A DNA stretch of 7,931 nucleotides from an uncultured Candidatus Competibacteraceae bacterium (GTDB lineage: Bacteria > Pseudomonadota > Gammaproteobacteria > Competibacterales > Competibacteraceae). The position numbers and the translations under genes are program-made. Numbering within the stretch: position 1 is the stretch's first letter; each line of letters opens with the position of its first letter. The notes beneath the pieces are model-generated. The model did no database searches and was not told the origin of the DNA. It saw nothing but the letters and a program-made list of their open reading frames with translations. Of this stretch, positions 1 through 6,451 are shown in pieces. The stretch lies in the NCBI GenBank assembly GCA_937872125.1, contig CALMNY010000249.1, forward strand, positions 1 to 7,931, in the 5' to 3' direction.

Positions 1-90
1 GGCTTCCCGTTGCTGCACCCTCTACCTTCCATCCTCCGGGGCACCGCACAGGCCGACCGGACGGCTGAACTGTATCGTCCGCCTACCGGG
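1..90. repeat. Direct repeat, copy 1 (starts at or before window edge)
   Basis: These 90 bases recur at 208-297 with only two differences (G/T at position 52 and C/A at position 65 of the unit), an offset of 207 bp. The copy may extend left of the window. Similarity stops sharply after the CTACCGGG at the right end. No convincing protein is encoded here: the open frames over it differ between the copies and look like chance reading of GC-rich DNA. Confidence 0.9.
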
Positions 91-124
91 TGATGGAGGC
101 CGGGATGTTTGAGCGGAGCCGCTT

Positions 125-168
125 ACTGCACCGTCTGCCTACCGGGCGTTGGGTTGCGGCGGCATGGA
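125..168. repeat. Degenerate partial repeat related to the end of copy 2
   Basis: This 44-base stretch aligns without gaps to 276-319, with 36 of 44 positions matching. The shared core is TGCCTACCGGG / CGCCTACCGGG, followed by a TTGCGGCGGC / TTTCGGCGGC block. It lies between the two nearly identical copies, so the array looks like an older duplication overlaid by a more recent one. The function is unknown. Confidence 0.7.
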
Positions 169-207
169 TTTCAGTGGCTTAGGCGCTCGCGCCACCAAGT
201 TGTTCAG

Positions 208-297
208 GGCTTCCCGTTGCTGCACCCTCTACCTTCCATCCTCCGGGGCACCGCACAGTCCGACCGGACGGATGAACTGTATCGTCCGCCTACCGGG
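208..297. repeat. Direct repeat, copy 2
   Basis: This is the second, nearly identical copy of the 90-bp unit at 1-90 (88 of 90 positions match). Unlike copy 1, its right end runs directly into sequence that can fold into hairpins (285-352). The near identity implies recent duplication or ongoing homogenisation. Confidence 0.9.
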
Positions 298-352
298 AGG
301 CGGGTTTCGGCGGCGTGGACCTTGGCGTTAAGGGAGTTCTCGTTGCCTAACG
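285..352. other. Possible structured RNA or DNA element after repeat copy 2
   Basis: Two potential stem-loops lie close together. CCGCCT (286-291) pairs perfectly with AGGCGG (298-303) around the loop ACCGGG. CGTTAAGG (326-333) pairs with CCTAACG (346-352) with one bulged A. The stretch 298-440, between the repeats and the end of the minus-strand gene, otherwise shows no gene. A folded leader, a small RNA or simply GC-rich chance pairing are all possible, and nothing fixes the strand. Confidence 0.25.
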
Positions 353-440
353 ACATCTCCTAGCTTTCGGTGACCATATGAGGCCAATTCTGCATGGCTG
401 CTTTTGGGTGATCAAGCGCTAGGGTGGTATGGTCTAGTTC

Positions 441-1514
441 TTATTTTTTGGTAATTAACTCTGGATGACCGTCGTTTGATAAAGCGGCGCGTGATTGCTT
501 CAACCTTGCGTTAGCGGCTTTCATTTCCTTGATGAATTCGGTATGCGCGGACAATCTATACTTTATATCTATGATTTTACGCCCGGTTTTGTACACTTGA
601 AGGCGTTCCCAGTTCATCAATACTTTTGCATTTTTTAGTTCCGCTAACGCTTCTTCGAGCGCCTTGATATTGGCCGATTCGCGAGTGTAGTTCAGAAGAT
701 TGCTGTCACGTTTTATAGTGGTATAACGAATTTCGTATGCCTCCATGAAGCCGGCGTTCGTGTAATTAAGAGATAGACGCTTGTGGAGCCATCGCGATAG
801 GGGCGCGGCTAGCGACATTAAGATGCCATAATTAAACTGTCGATAAGATAGATCATTGATGCTTTTTGATATTAGCACGGGCAATCGCGCGACCCATGTC
901 ATTGTCGAGTCTTCGAGATATTCTTTCCGCGTTATGCGAAATATATCAGACAGGATTGGCGCTGAATAAATTGGATCAGTTGATTCATCTATATATAAAG
1001 CTATGTGCGTTCTGGACAATATCTCAATAGAGCGCTTAATCTCATTAAGATTTCGAGTTTTTCCTCTTGCTTTAAGTTCTTTGCGGATCATCTGAAGTGA
1101 GAATTTTACCCAACTCACTGAGTCTTTTGGGTCATGAACACCGCACCGCTGGTCTGCGAATATTTTACGTATAACCTCCTCTACTAACTCCTCATCCGTA
1201 GTGGGGTAATAATCAATATATCCGTTTTCTGTTTTTATCGAAGCAGGCTGAATAGATACACGGCAGGTACTTTCAACCCGCTGTCCATTACGCCTTGAAG
1301 AAAACACGAATCTGCGTTCAGAAACAGGAAGCCGGTTATCCGGGCTCCGCATGGCAATTTGGGCGCGCGCAGAAACAGCATATTTGGGAATCGAGTCCCA
1401 CAATTCGATAGTGTTGGAAAGCTCTGCTGTTTCACCAAAAAATGTGGAGAATAGGTCATATTGTAAACTTTTCTGTAAGTTTAGTGGCGGCATTTGAGTT
1501 ATGGTGTTTGTCAT
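441..1514 (-). CDS. Putative plasmid-type replication initiator protein
   Basis: This 357-residue, soluble, basic protein has no signal peptide or membrane segment. The ATG at 1514 is preceded by AAGGAG with a five-base spacer, a strong ribosome binding site. Residues about 135-175 (KFSLQMIRKELKARG, then NLNEIKRSIEILSRTHIALYI) have the look of a winged-helix segment. The C-terminal third has a second helical block (IKALEEALAELKNAKVLMNW) and a lysine/arginine-rich tail. That two-part layout, and an overall resemblance to plasmid and ICE replication proteins, is why I call it an initiator; it is an impression of the family, not a motif match. Its base composition is much richer in A/T than topB and the right-hand genes, indicating separate acquisition. 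It ends in a TAA next to the repeat region and is followed leftward by no clear terminator. It could instead be another DNA-binding protein. Confidence 0.5.
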   Translation of the reverse strand: MTNTITQMPPLNLQKSLQYDLFSTFFGETAELSNTIELWDSIPKYAVSARAQIAMRSPDNRLPVSERRFVFSSRRNGQRVESTCRVSIQPASIKTENGYIDYYPTTDEELVEEVIRKIFADQRCGVHDPKDSVSWVKFSLQMIRKELKARGKTRNLNEIKRSIEILSRTHIALYIDESTDPIYSAPILSDIFRITRKEYLEDSTMTWVARLPVLISKSINDLSYRQFNYGILMSLAAPLSRWLHKRLSLNYTNAGFMEAYEIRYTTIKRDSNLLNYTRESANIKALEEALAELKNAKVLMNWERLQVYKTGRKIIDIKYRLSAHTEFIKEMKAANARLKQSRAALSNDGHPELITKK

Positions 1515-1546
1515 TGCTGCTCCTTAGATTTGTGAACTGAATAATA

Positions 1547-1563
1547 GCGGCGTCTCATGCCGC
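1547..1563. promoter_or_regulatory. Small inverted repeat upstream of the putative initiator gene
   Basis: GCGGC (1547-1551) and GCCGC (1559-1563) are inverted around seven bases, about 35 bases upstream of the start codon at 1514. On the minus strand a TATTAT, acceptable as a -10 box, directly follows (1541-1546), but no good -35 box lies at the right distance. The arms are short, so an operator or autoregulatory site is only a suggestion. Confidence 0.2.
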
Positions 1564-1589
1564 ATATGGATTCGACCACGTCCTGCTAA

Positions 1590-2340
1590 TTTACGGTAAA
1601 AGCGCGTGAAAGGACCGCCGTCCGTGTGCCGTGACTAAGGCGACGGACAACGAAACAGTAGCGCAAGGCCCGTTCAGCGTCATGGTTGCTCAGGGGCAGA
1701 CCGGGGGTGGTGTAGCACATGGAAGATTGCCTCCCAATCGTTGAGGAGTACCACCGCCCACGCCCGGGTCTAGTCATGAAGATGACTGAGCCGCGCCAAG
1801 GACGGCTGCCGCAGGCGGTTCAGCGGTGCCCTGGGTATAACGCCACCGCTGGGTCGCCGAGGAGCCTTCGCGGGCGAAGAAGCAGCGACCATGAGGTCCA
1901 CCCGCGTGGTCCGCGCCTGGTGGACGCAGGCGATGCCAGCGGCATCATAGCACTGTACCAGCGCTAGGGAGATGCGCCCAAGACCGCAGCTGGCGTGACT
2001 GGCCGTTGCTCATCAGCCAGCCGGTGACATCGTTCAGTATCGGGGCCACGGTGTCCTTATTCCGACCGGCAGGGACATAGAGATTCGTAGTGGTGGTGAT
2101 AAAGACCCACCGTCAGAGCAGGTACAGCCAGTCGGACTGAGGTTTGTCGGCATGCAACAGACCCTGGCATGGTTGTTGATGAGCGGGGCATTCGCCGGAG
2201 CGACCACTGCGCCGATTTCGTGCAGGGTCTGGTGAGGAGTGCCGAAGCCACCCGCGACCGCCGAAAGCGCAGGTTGATCGCCACAATCAGGGTCGCTAGA
2301 TCCGGCCCACCAGCCTGTGCCCGTGGTTGGCCTCTGTGTG
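1590..2340 (-). pseudogene. Decayed IS66-type transposase (TnpC) remnant
   Basis: No single frame is intact, but pieces in order along the minus strand match the IS66 TnpC plan. About 2245-2155 reads TLHEIGAVVAPANAPLINNH. After a frame change, LHADK (the region of a catalytic Asp) and SDWLYLL are followed by an in-frame TGA. The same frame then gives NLYVPAGRNKDTVAP and GWLMSNGQSRQLRSWAHL, to about 1960. Further on come TRAWAVVLLNDWEAIFHVLH (about 1770-1710) and, after another frame change, LPLSNHDAERALRY and RRLSHGTRT (about 1700-1625), the hallmark C-terminal block of this family. Homology stops abruptly after SRAF near 1597, where the family normally continues, so the C-terminus is deleted. 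No terminal inverted repeats were found. The element cannot make active transposase. The upstream limit (2340) is approximate, and faint remains may reach 2475. Confidence 0.75.
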
Positions 2341-2648
2341 GCCAAGGCGCGGAGCTCGCGCTGGCCTTGGTGCCATGTCCACAGTCTCCCAGCCGGCGGG
2401 ACGGTGCGGTGGCAACCTGTACAGAATCTGGCCATAACCGCAGCAGCCCTTGCCTGAGGCGGCTTTGGTGGCGGTGACCACCGTTTGTCTACAGACTTAT
2501 CAACAGCTCCTGTTGATAGATCCCGTTCAATCGGTTACGTGCTTTTGCGCCCCGTCGCGGCCGATGTTTCACGTCAGGCACGACGTTATCTTCCGAACCC
2601 GTTGAAAAGAGAAGCTGCAATCGTGGCGGATCGTGCCAGCGCGCCCTG
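2341..2648. other. Intergenic stretch between IS66 remnant and topB
   Basis: No convincing gene was found here. The left part may be unrecognisable N-terminal debris of the transposase. The right part holds the palindromes at 2487-2518 and a short inverted repeat, ACGTC (2571-2575) and GACGT (2582-2586). No T-tract terminator for topB is visible. Confidence 0.5.
2498..2518. repeat. Perfect 9-bp inverted repeat with DnaA-box-like arms
   Basis: TATCAACAG and CTGTTGATA flank the three bases CTC. The left arm with its preceding T reads TTATCAACA, one mismatch from the DnaA box consensus TTATCCACA. The right arm read on the other strand gives CTATCAACA. A smaller palindrome, GTCT-AC-AGAC (2487-2496), abuts it on the left. 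There is no T-run on either side, so a standard intrinsic terminator for topB is unlikely. An origin element, a protein-binding site or a transposon-end scar are alternatives. Confidence 0.6.
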
Positions 2649-5216
2649 TTATCTCGTCCTCACCACCACCCCTCCCGCAGGGTCCAGCGCCAGCCAGCGC
2701 TCATGCCCCACCGCATCGACGCCGAAGGGGGCGCGCCCCTCCCCCACCAGGGCGCGCAACTGGGGGTCGGTCACCACCTGCCCGTCCAGCATCTTGGGGA
2801 TGACGAACGTGCAACCCTCGCGCCAGCGGCCACAGCCAAAGGCTGAGCGGCCCTCGATTAACACCCCTTGGTGACACTGGGGACAGGGCACCGGATCGGC
2901 CTTGAGCCCCGCCGCCGTCGGTGGCGGCCCGGTCACCGGCGCCATCCCGACGTGAGGGGGCGGTGACGCCGGTTCCGGGTGATCGCTCGCGGCGGGCGGG
3001 AAGGCAAAGACCGTCTTCCCGCTGCCATCCAGCCGCACGGCGGCACGAAAGGTACGCCCGGATTTCGCGCGCAGCCCCTCAATCGGGTCCGTAACGCCAC
3101 GCGTCAGCAGGGTCTGCAGTTCTTCCGGGCTCAAGACATGTCCGGCGATGGTTTTCCATACCGTGAAGCCACAGCCCTCGCGCCAGCGGCTACAGCCGAT
3201 GGCTTTATCCGTGGCGGTAATCTCGCCCTGCTGACAGATTGGGCACCGCGTGAGCGCCAGCCCGCTTAACAGGGCATCGGCTGACGCCTCCCCCGCGCCG
3301 CTTGCCGGGCGCCCGGAATGGCCGCCCCGCCGCCCGCCGGCTGTCGTGCCCTTGCCGGTCTTGGCACGGGCCGCCTCGACGTGGGCCGCGGGCATCACCG
3401 CGCCCTGACTGACCCGCGGAATCAAGGCGGTGACGAACTGACAAATGTCCTGGTAGAAGGACGCGGCATTGGCGTTACCCTGCTCAATGTCCTTGAGGCG
3501 TTGCTCCCAGGCGGCGGTCAGTTCGACACTGCGCAATTCCTCCGCCACCAACCCAATGAGCGCTCGCCCCTTCTCCGTGGCCCGCAGTTGTTTGCGCTGC
3601 CGCTCCACATAGCCGGTCCTGACCAGCTTTTCGATCGTTTCTGCGCGGGTCGCCGGGGTGCCCAGTCCGGACCCTTTCATTGCCGCGGCCAAGGCATCGT
3701 CATCCAGCGTGCGCCCGGCATTTTTCATCGCGCTGAGCAGGGAGGCATCGTCATAGGGCCGCGGGGGCTGCGTCTCTTTTTCGCGCACCTCGAGCGCGTC
3801 CACGGTGACGGTCTGTTGTTCGCGCAACGGTGGCAACGCCGTTGGCCCGGCTTCACCCCCACCCTCCGCGTCGGCCGCCGCCCCCGCGGGGGCCGACCGG
3901 CGTACCTCGGCACGTTTCCAGCCCGGGTCCAGTTCCACCGCACCCTTGGCGATGAAGGTGGCCCCGCCGATCGCCAGGGTGACCAGTGTTTCCTCGACCC
4001 GCTGAGGGGGGAGGAAGATCGCCACAAACCGGGTGGCGACCAACGCGTAAATCTGTTGCAGGGGTTCCGGGAGCTGGGCGGGCGGGGTCTTGGCCGTGGG
4101 GATGATGGCGTGATGGTCCGTCAGCTTGGTGGTATCGACGTACGCTTTGCCCAGGGTGTGACCCGCGGCGAGGCGCTGACGCGCTTCCGCCGCGCACGGA
4201 TGGGACACCGCGGCCAGGATCTTCGGCAGTTGCGGGAGCATGTCCGTACCGAGATGGTGGCTTTCGGTGCGGGGATAGCTGATGAGCTTGTGCGTTTCAT
4301 ACAGGGCCTGGGCCAGCTCCAGGACCTTGGCGGCGGTAAACCCATACCGGCGGTTCGCCTCGCGCTGCAGGGTGGTCAGGTCATACAGGGGGGGCGGATG
4401 GTTGGTCCGCACCTTCCGCTCAACCTTGACCACGGTGCCCAGGTGCTGCGGGGCCATGGCCTGGCTGATCTCACGCTGCCGGCGTTCGGCATATTCCCGG
4501 TTATCGAGGCGGCTCTCGCCGTCCTCGACATAGGTGGCTTCAAAGCCTTCCGCCAACCGGGCCACCAGCTCGTAAAAGAAGGCCTTGGTGAAATTGGCAA
4601 TGGTGGCGTCGCGCGCCACGATCAGGGCCAGCGTGGGGGTTTGGACCCGCCCGATGGTGCACAGCACCCGATTGTGGACCGTGTAGGCCCGCGTGAGGTT
4701 CATGCCCACCAGCCAATCCGCCTGGGCGCGCGCCCGGGCGGCGGCGGCGAGGGCCTCATAGTCTTGACCCGGCCGTAACCGGGCGAAACCGTCGCGGATG
4801 GCTTCGTCGGTCAGGCTTGAAATCCACAGCCGGCGCAGAGGCTTACGGCATCCGGCGTGCTCGGCAATCAGCCGGAAGATTAATTCGCCCTCCCGCCCGG
4901 CATCCGTGGCGCAGATGACCCCGCTGATGTCGCGGTCGCGCAGGAGCGCCTTGACGATCTTGAACTGGGCCGCCGTACGCGGGTCGGTGGTCAGGCGCCA
5001 GTGCTCCGGCACCATGGGCAGCTGCGCCAGGCTCCAGCGCGCCGCCCACGCGCTGCCGTAATCATCCGGCTCGGCAAAGTGCACCAGGTGACCGAGCGCC
5101 CAGGTGATGCACCAGCCATTGCCGCGCAGGCAGCCATCGCCGCGGGTACCGGCCCCCAGGACCCGGGCGATGTCACGGGCGACGCTGGGCTTTTCCGCAA
5201 TCACTAATTCAGTCAT
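2649..5216 (-). CDS. topB: DNA topoisomerase III (TopB family, type IA)
   Basis: This 855-residue type IA topoisomerase cuts one DNA strand through a 5' phosphotyrosine and decatenates or unlinks replication and recombination intermediates. The N-terminus TELVIAEKPSVARDIARVLG begins the TOPRIM domain (about 1-140), with Glu8 and the metal-binding ATDAGREGE at 103-111. GRVQTPTLALI (about 189-199) and SYPRTES follow, with the catalytic tyrosine at 314; LGTPATRAETIE is at about 518-529. Two C-terminal zinc repeats have cysteines at 658, 661, 675 and 682, and at 778, 781, 795 and 802. Low-complexity Ala/Gly linkers lie near 443-458 and 615-650. I chose the ATG at 5216 because AGAGG precedes it by seven bases and family members begin at this point; an in-frame GTG (5336) would add 40 low-complexity residues. 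Such topB genes are common on ICEs and plasmids. It is transcribed away from the right-hand gene cluster. Confidence 0.96.
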   Translation of the reverse strand: MTELVIAEKPSVARDIARVLGAGTRGDGCLRGNGWCITWALGHLVHFAEPDDYGSAWAARWSLAQLPMVPEHWRLTTDPRTAAQFKIVKALLRDRDISGVICATDAGREGELIFRLIAEHAGCRKPLRRLWISSLTDEAIRDGFARLRPGQDYEALAAAARARAQADWLVGMNLTRAYTVHNRVLCTIGRVQTPTLALIVARDATIANFTKAFFYELVARLAEGFEATYVEDGESRLDNREYAERRQREISQAMAPQHLGTVVKVERKVRTNHPPPLYDLTTLQREANRRYGFTAAKVLELAQALYETHKLISYPRTESHHLGTDMLPQLPKILAAVSHPCAAEARQRLAAGHTLGKAYVDTTKLTDHHAIIPTAKTPPAQLPEPLQQIYALVATRFVAIFLPPQRVEETLVTLAIGGATFIAKGAVELDPGWKRAEVRRSAPAGAAADAEGGGEAGPTALPPLREQQTVTVDALEVREKETQPPRPYDDASLLSAMKNAGRTLDDDALAAAMKGSGLGTPATRAETIEKLVRTGYVERQRKQLRATEKGRALIGLVAEELRSVELTAAWEQRLKDIEQGNANAASFYQDICQFVTALIPRVSQGAVMPAAHVEAARAKTGKGTTAGGRRGGHSGRPASGAGEASADALLSGLALTRCPICQQGEITATDKAIGCSRWREGCGFTVWKTIAGHVLSPEELQTLLTRGVTDPIEGLRAKSGRTFRAAVRLDGSGKTVFAFPPAASDHPEPASPPPHVGMAPVTGPPPTAAGLKADPVPCPQCHQGVLIEGRSAFGCGRWREGCTFVIPKMLDGQVVTDPQLRALVGEGRAPFGVDAVGHERWLALDPAGGVVVRTR

Positions 5217-5342
5217 GGTGTTACCTCTCGCCGCGAGCGATTTGACCGGGACGCCGCCGGGGGCCGGTGGCGCGGGTGAGCTCCCGGGGCGGCGGTGAAC
5301 GGGGCTGGCCGCCGCGGCGCTCATGCCCCCAGTCACGCGCGC

Positions 5343-5374
5343 TTACCGTGAGCGGCGGTTCGCTAAGTCGGTAA
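5343..5374. promoter_or_regulatory. Imperfect inverted repeat in the divergent intergenic region
   Basis: TTACCG (5343-5348) pairs with CGGTAA (5369-5374), and inside it AGCG (5351-5354) pairs with CGCT (5361-5364), separated by 2 and 4 unpaired bases and a GCGGTT loop. It lies about 127 bases upstream of topB and just before the frameshifted small gene on the plus strand. That is a natural place for an operator or a leader hairpin. No clear promoter boxes could be assigned around it. Confidence 0.35.
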
Positions 5375-5401
5375 TGGTACATGAAAAGGCGTGAACACCC
5401 T

Positions 5402-5687
5402 ATGCAGGCGGCCACTCTCTCGCGTCCCGACCCGAATATCACCGATTTTCCGCCGCCGGAATCGAGGTGGATGGCCAGCAAAGGCTACGGCTATACTGAC
5501 GAATCCAGGCCCCGTCACGCGCCCCTTGGCCACGGGCGAAACGCGGCCCGATCCGCAGGACACCCGGCGTCTGTTTACCGTGGCGCAGGACCTGTCGTAC
5601 CGGCTTTTGTCCTCCGCTTTGGCGCGTGTTATTCTGTTGAAAGGTTTCTCCTTACCTGCCATCGCTCGTCGGCGTTTTCCTGGCTAA
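5402..5687 (+). pseudogene. Small gene apparently frameshifted at a C4 run
   Basis: From the ATG at 5402, one frame has G/C-ending codons and a protein-like reading (residues 1-37, beginning MQAATLSRPDPNITDF, ending DESRP). After the CCCC at 5510-5513 the G/C-ending pattern moves to the frame one base on, giving VTRPLATGETRPDPQDTRRL and then a helical VAQDLSYRLLSSALARVILL, with a TAA at 5685-5687. Joining the two gives about 95 residues of unknown function. The original frame stays open to 5734 but reads like non-coding sequence. A single-base insertion in the C run, a sequencing error, or +1 slippage at CCC-C after the rare codon AGG would each explain this. The ribosome binding site is poor; an in-frame ATG at 5381 is an alternative start. 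I recognise no family. Confidence 0.35.
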
Positions 5688-5761
5688 TCGGCCGGTCTCG
5701 ATCACGATTCTGCGCCGCCTATCTCGCCGGATAAGCGGGCGGCCGTCGCCAGCGTGATGCG

Positions 5762-5780
5762 CGCTTTGCGGGGCGAAGCG
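5762..5780. other. Strong hairpin upstream of the small-gene cluster
   Basis: CGCTTTGC (5762-5769) and GCGAAGCG (5773-5780) form an 8-bp stem with one G-T wobble around a GGG loop. It ends about 40 bases upstream of the start at 5822. The T-run TTTTT near 5806-5810 is too far away for a standard terminator. It may be a leader structure of the cluster. Confidence 0.3.
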
Positions 5781-5821
5781 TGGGGGCGCGTCAGGGTTGG
5801 GAGTGTTTTTCTGAGGTACTG

Positions 5822-6103
5822 ATGGTAATCGACCTTCCCGTGGGCAGTTATCTCCTGCCCGAATCGTATTATGGTCTGGATCGTATTGAACGGGTCTCCC
5901 CTCTCGGGGCGGCGGACGAGCAATGGGCGGTGCGCTGCAATGGATTGTGCTTGTCGCGGGCCCTGGAATGGAATCGCGAGCCGGTCCCCAGCAGTAGCGC
6001 GCGGACGCCCGCGTGGTGTGGGCAGCATCGCTACGCCTCGCCGGAAGAGGCGTATCGCACCTGGCAGTGCTGGCGTGAGCGGGTGGCCGACGATGGTCGC
6101 TGA
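5822..6103 (+). CDS. Hypothetical 93-residue protein, first of the small-gene cluster
   Basis: I do not recognise this protein. The ATG at 5822 has GAGG five bases upstream, and the codons are strongly G/C-ending. An earlier GTG at 5780 overlaps the hairpin and has no good ribosome binding site. The sequence is rich in Trp, Tyr and Cys, with cysteines at 39, 43, 66 and 73. The first pair sits in WAVRCNGLCLS and the last in the C-terminal helix EEAYRTWQCWRERV. The cysteine spacing does not make a canonical zinc finger. It has no signal peptide or membrane segment. Its last codons overlap the next start by 11 bases, so the two are probably translationally coupled. A small phage- or plasmid-type accessory protein is a reasonable guess. 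Confidence 0.65.
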   Translation: MVIDLPVGSYLLPESYYGLDRIERVSPLGAADEQWAVRCNGLCLSRALEWNREPVPSSSARTPAWCGQHRYASPEEAYRTWQCWRERVADDGR

Positions 6104-6311
6104 ACTCCGCCCGGACGGCCCCTCGCGCGAACGGGTGGTCGCGCTGGCCGCCACCCTGCGGCGCCTGGGCGCGGATATGGAGGAGACCGCTCTGGTCCTG
6201 CAGCGCTTTCCCACGCGTCGCCGCTGGGTCACCCATGGACTGGAACTGCAGGGCGCGGCCGCCATGGTCCGCGATTGGGCGGTTGGGCTGGAGCGCGAGG
6301 ACGCCCCTTGA
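6093..6311 (+). CDS. Hypothetical 72-residue helical protein
   Basis: The ATG at 6093 lies inside the end of the preceding gene, whose stop is at 6101-6103. This 11-base overlap is typical of translational coupling. The same frame stays open farther upstream, but that part is the shadow of the previous gene. The protein is short and charged, and predicted by eye to be almost entirely helical: RERVVALAATLRRLGADMEE, then a block with RFPTRRRW, then AAAMVRDWAVGLERE. It has no cysteines, membrane segment or recognised motif. Its alternating hydrophobic and charged residues would suit a small oligomeric or partner-binding protein; that is inference only. Confidence 0.6.
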   Translation: MVAELRPDGPSRERVVALAATLRRLGADMEETALVLQRFPTRRRWVTHGLELQGAAAMVRDWAVGLEREDAP

Positions 6312-6436
6312 GCGTCCGCCCCGGCGATCGCCAGGGTGAACCGGGGCGTTCGGTCCTGGGGTTGCCCGCCCGCGGCGCCGGGCGCGCACGGGCACGGCCG
6401 CGTGTCCGGGCCAGCGACCGTCCCCGCCTCACCTGA
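6308..6436 (+). CDS. Possible 42-residue Arg-rich ORF starting at TTG
   Basis: A TTG at 6308 overlaps the TGA stop of the preceding gene (TTGA arrangement) and has AGGA six bases upstream. The frame runs to a TGA at 6434-6436. The product is rich in Arg, Gly and Pro (SVRPGDRQGEPGRS near the start, RARARPRVRASDR near the end). The gapless fit with the overlapping cluster supports it; the odd composition and TTG start count against it. It may be only GC-rich spacer DNA. A perfect palindrome, GGCGATCGCC, lies at 6323-6332. Confidence 0.25.
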   Translation: MSVRPGDRQGEPGRSVLGLPARGAGRARARPRVRASDRPRLT

Positions 6437-6451
6437 GGGCACGGTGACGGC

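Noticed and set aside
1..300. CRISPR array
   Set aside because: The repeat unit is 90 bp, only two good copies exist, and there are no uniform spacers or cas genes.
109..363. 84-codon plus-strand frame across the repeats
   Set aside because: The part over repeat copy 2 is not open in the matching frame in copy 1, there is no family resemblance, and a repeat explains the sequence better.
1719..1967. 82-codon plus-strand frame
   Set aside because: It is antisense to the IS66 transposase remnant and carries no independent coding signal.
2485..2874. 129-codon plus-strand frame at the 3' end of topB
   Set aside because: Most of it is antisense to the topB C-terminus, and its beginning runs through the palindrome region with no ribosome binding site.
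3318..4778. 486-codon open frame on the plus strand
   Set aside because: It lies wholly antisense to topB, whose catalytic motifs and zinc repeats prove the minus-strand reading. Long antisense frames are expected in GC-rich genes, and the product is Gly/Arg-rich with no motif.
5217..5336. N-terminal extension of TopB to GTG 5336 (40 extra residues)
   Set aside because: The extra residues are low-complexity Ala/Pro/Gly/Arg. Family members start at the ELVIAEKP block, and AGAGG lies at the right distance before ATG 5216.
5341..5380. Possible tRNA-like or attachment site suggested by GGTTCG
   Set aside because: No cloverleaf with acceptor and anticodon stems can be drawn around it, and no integrase gene is adjacent. 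The local symmetry is better described as an inverted repeat.
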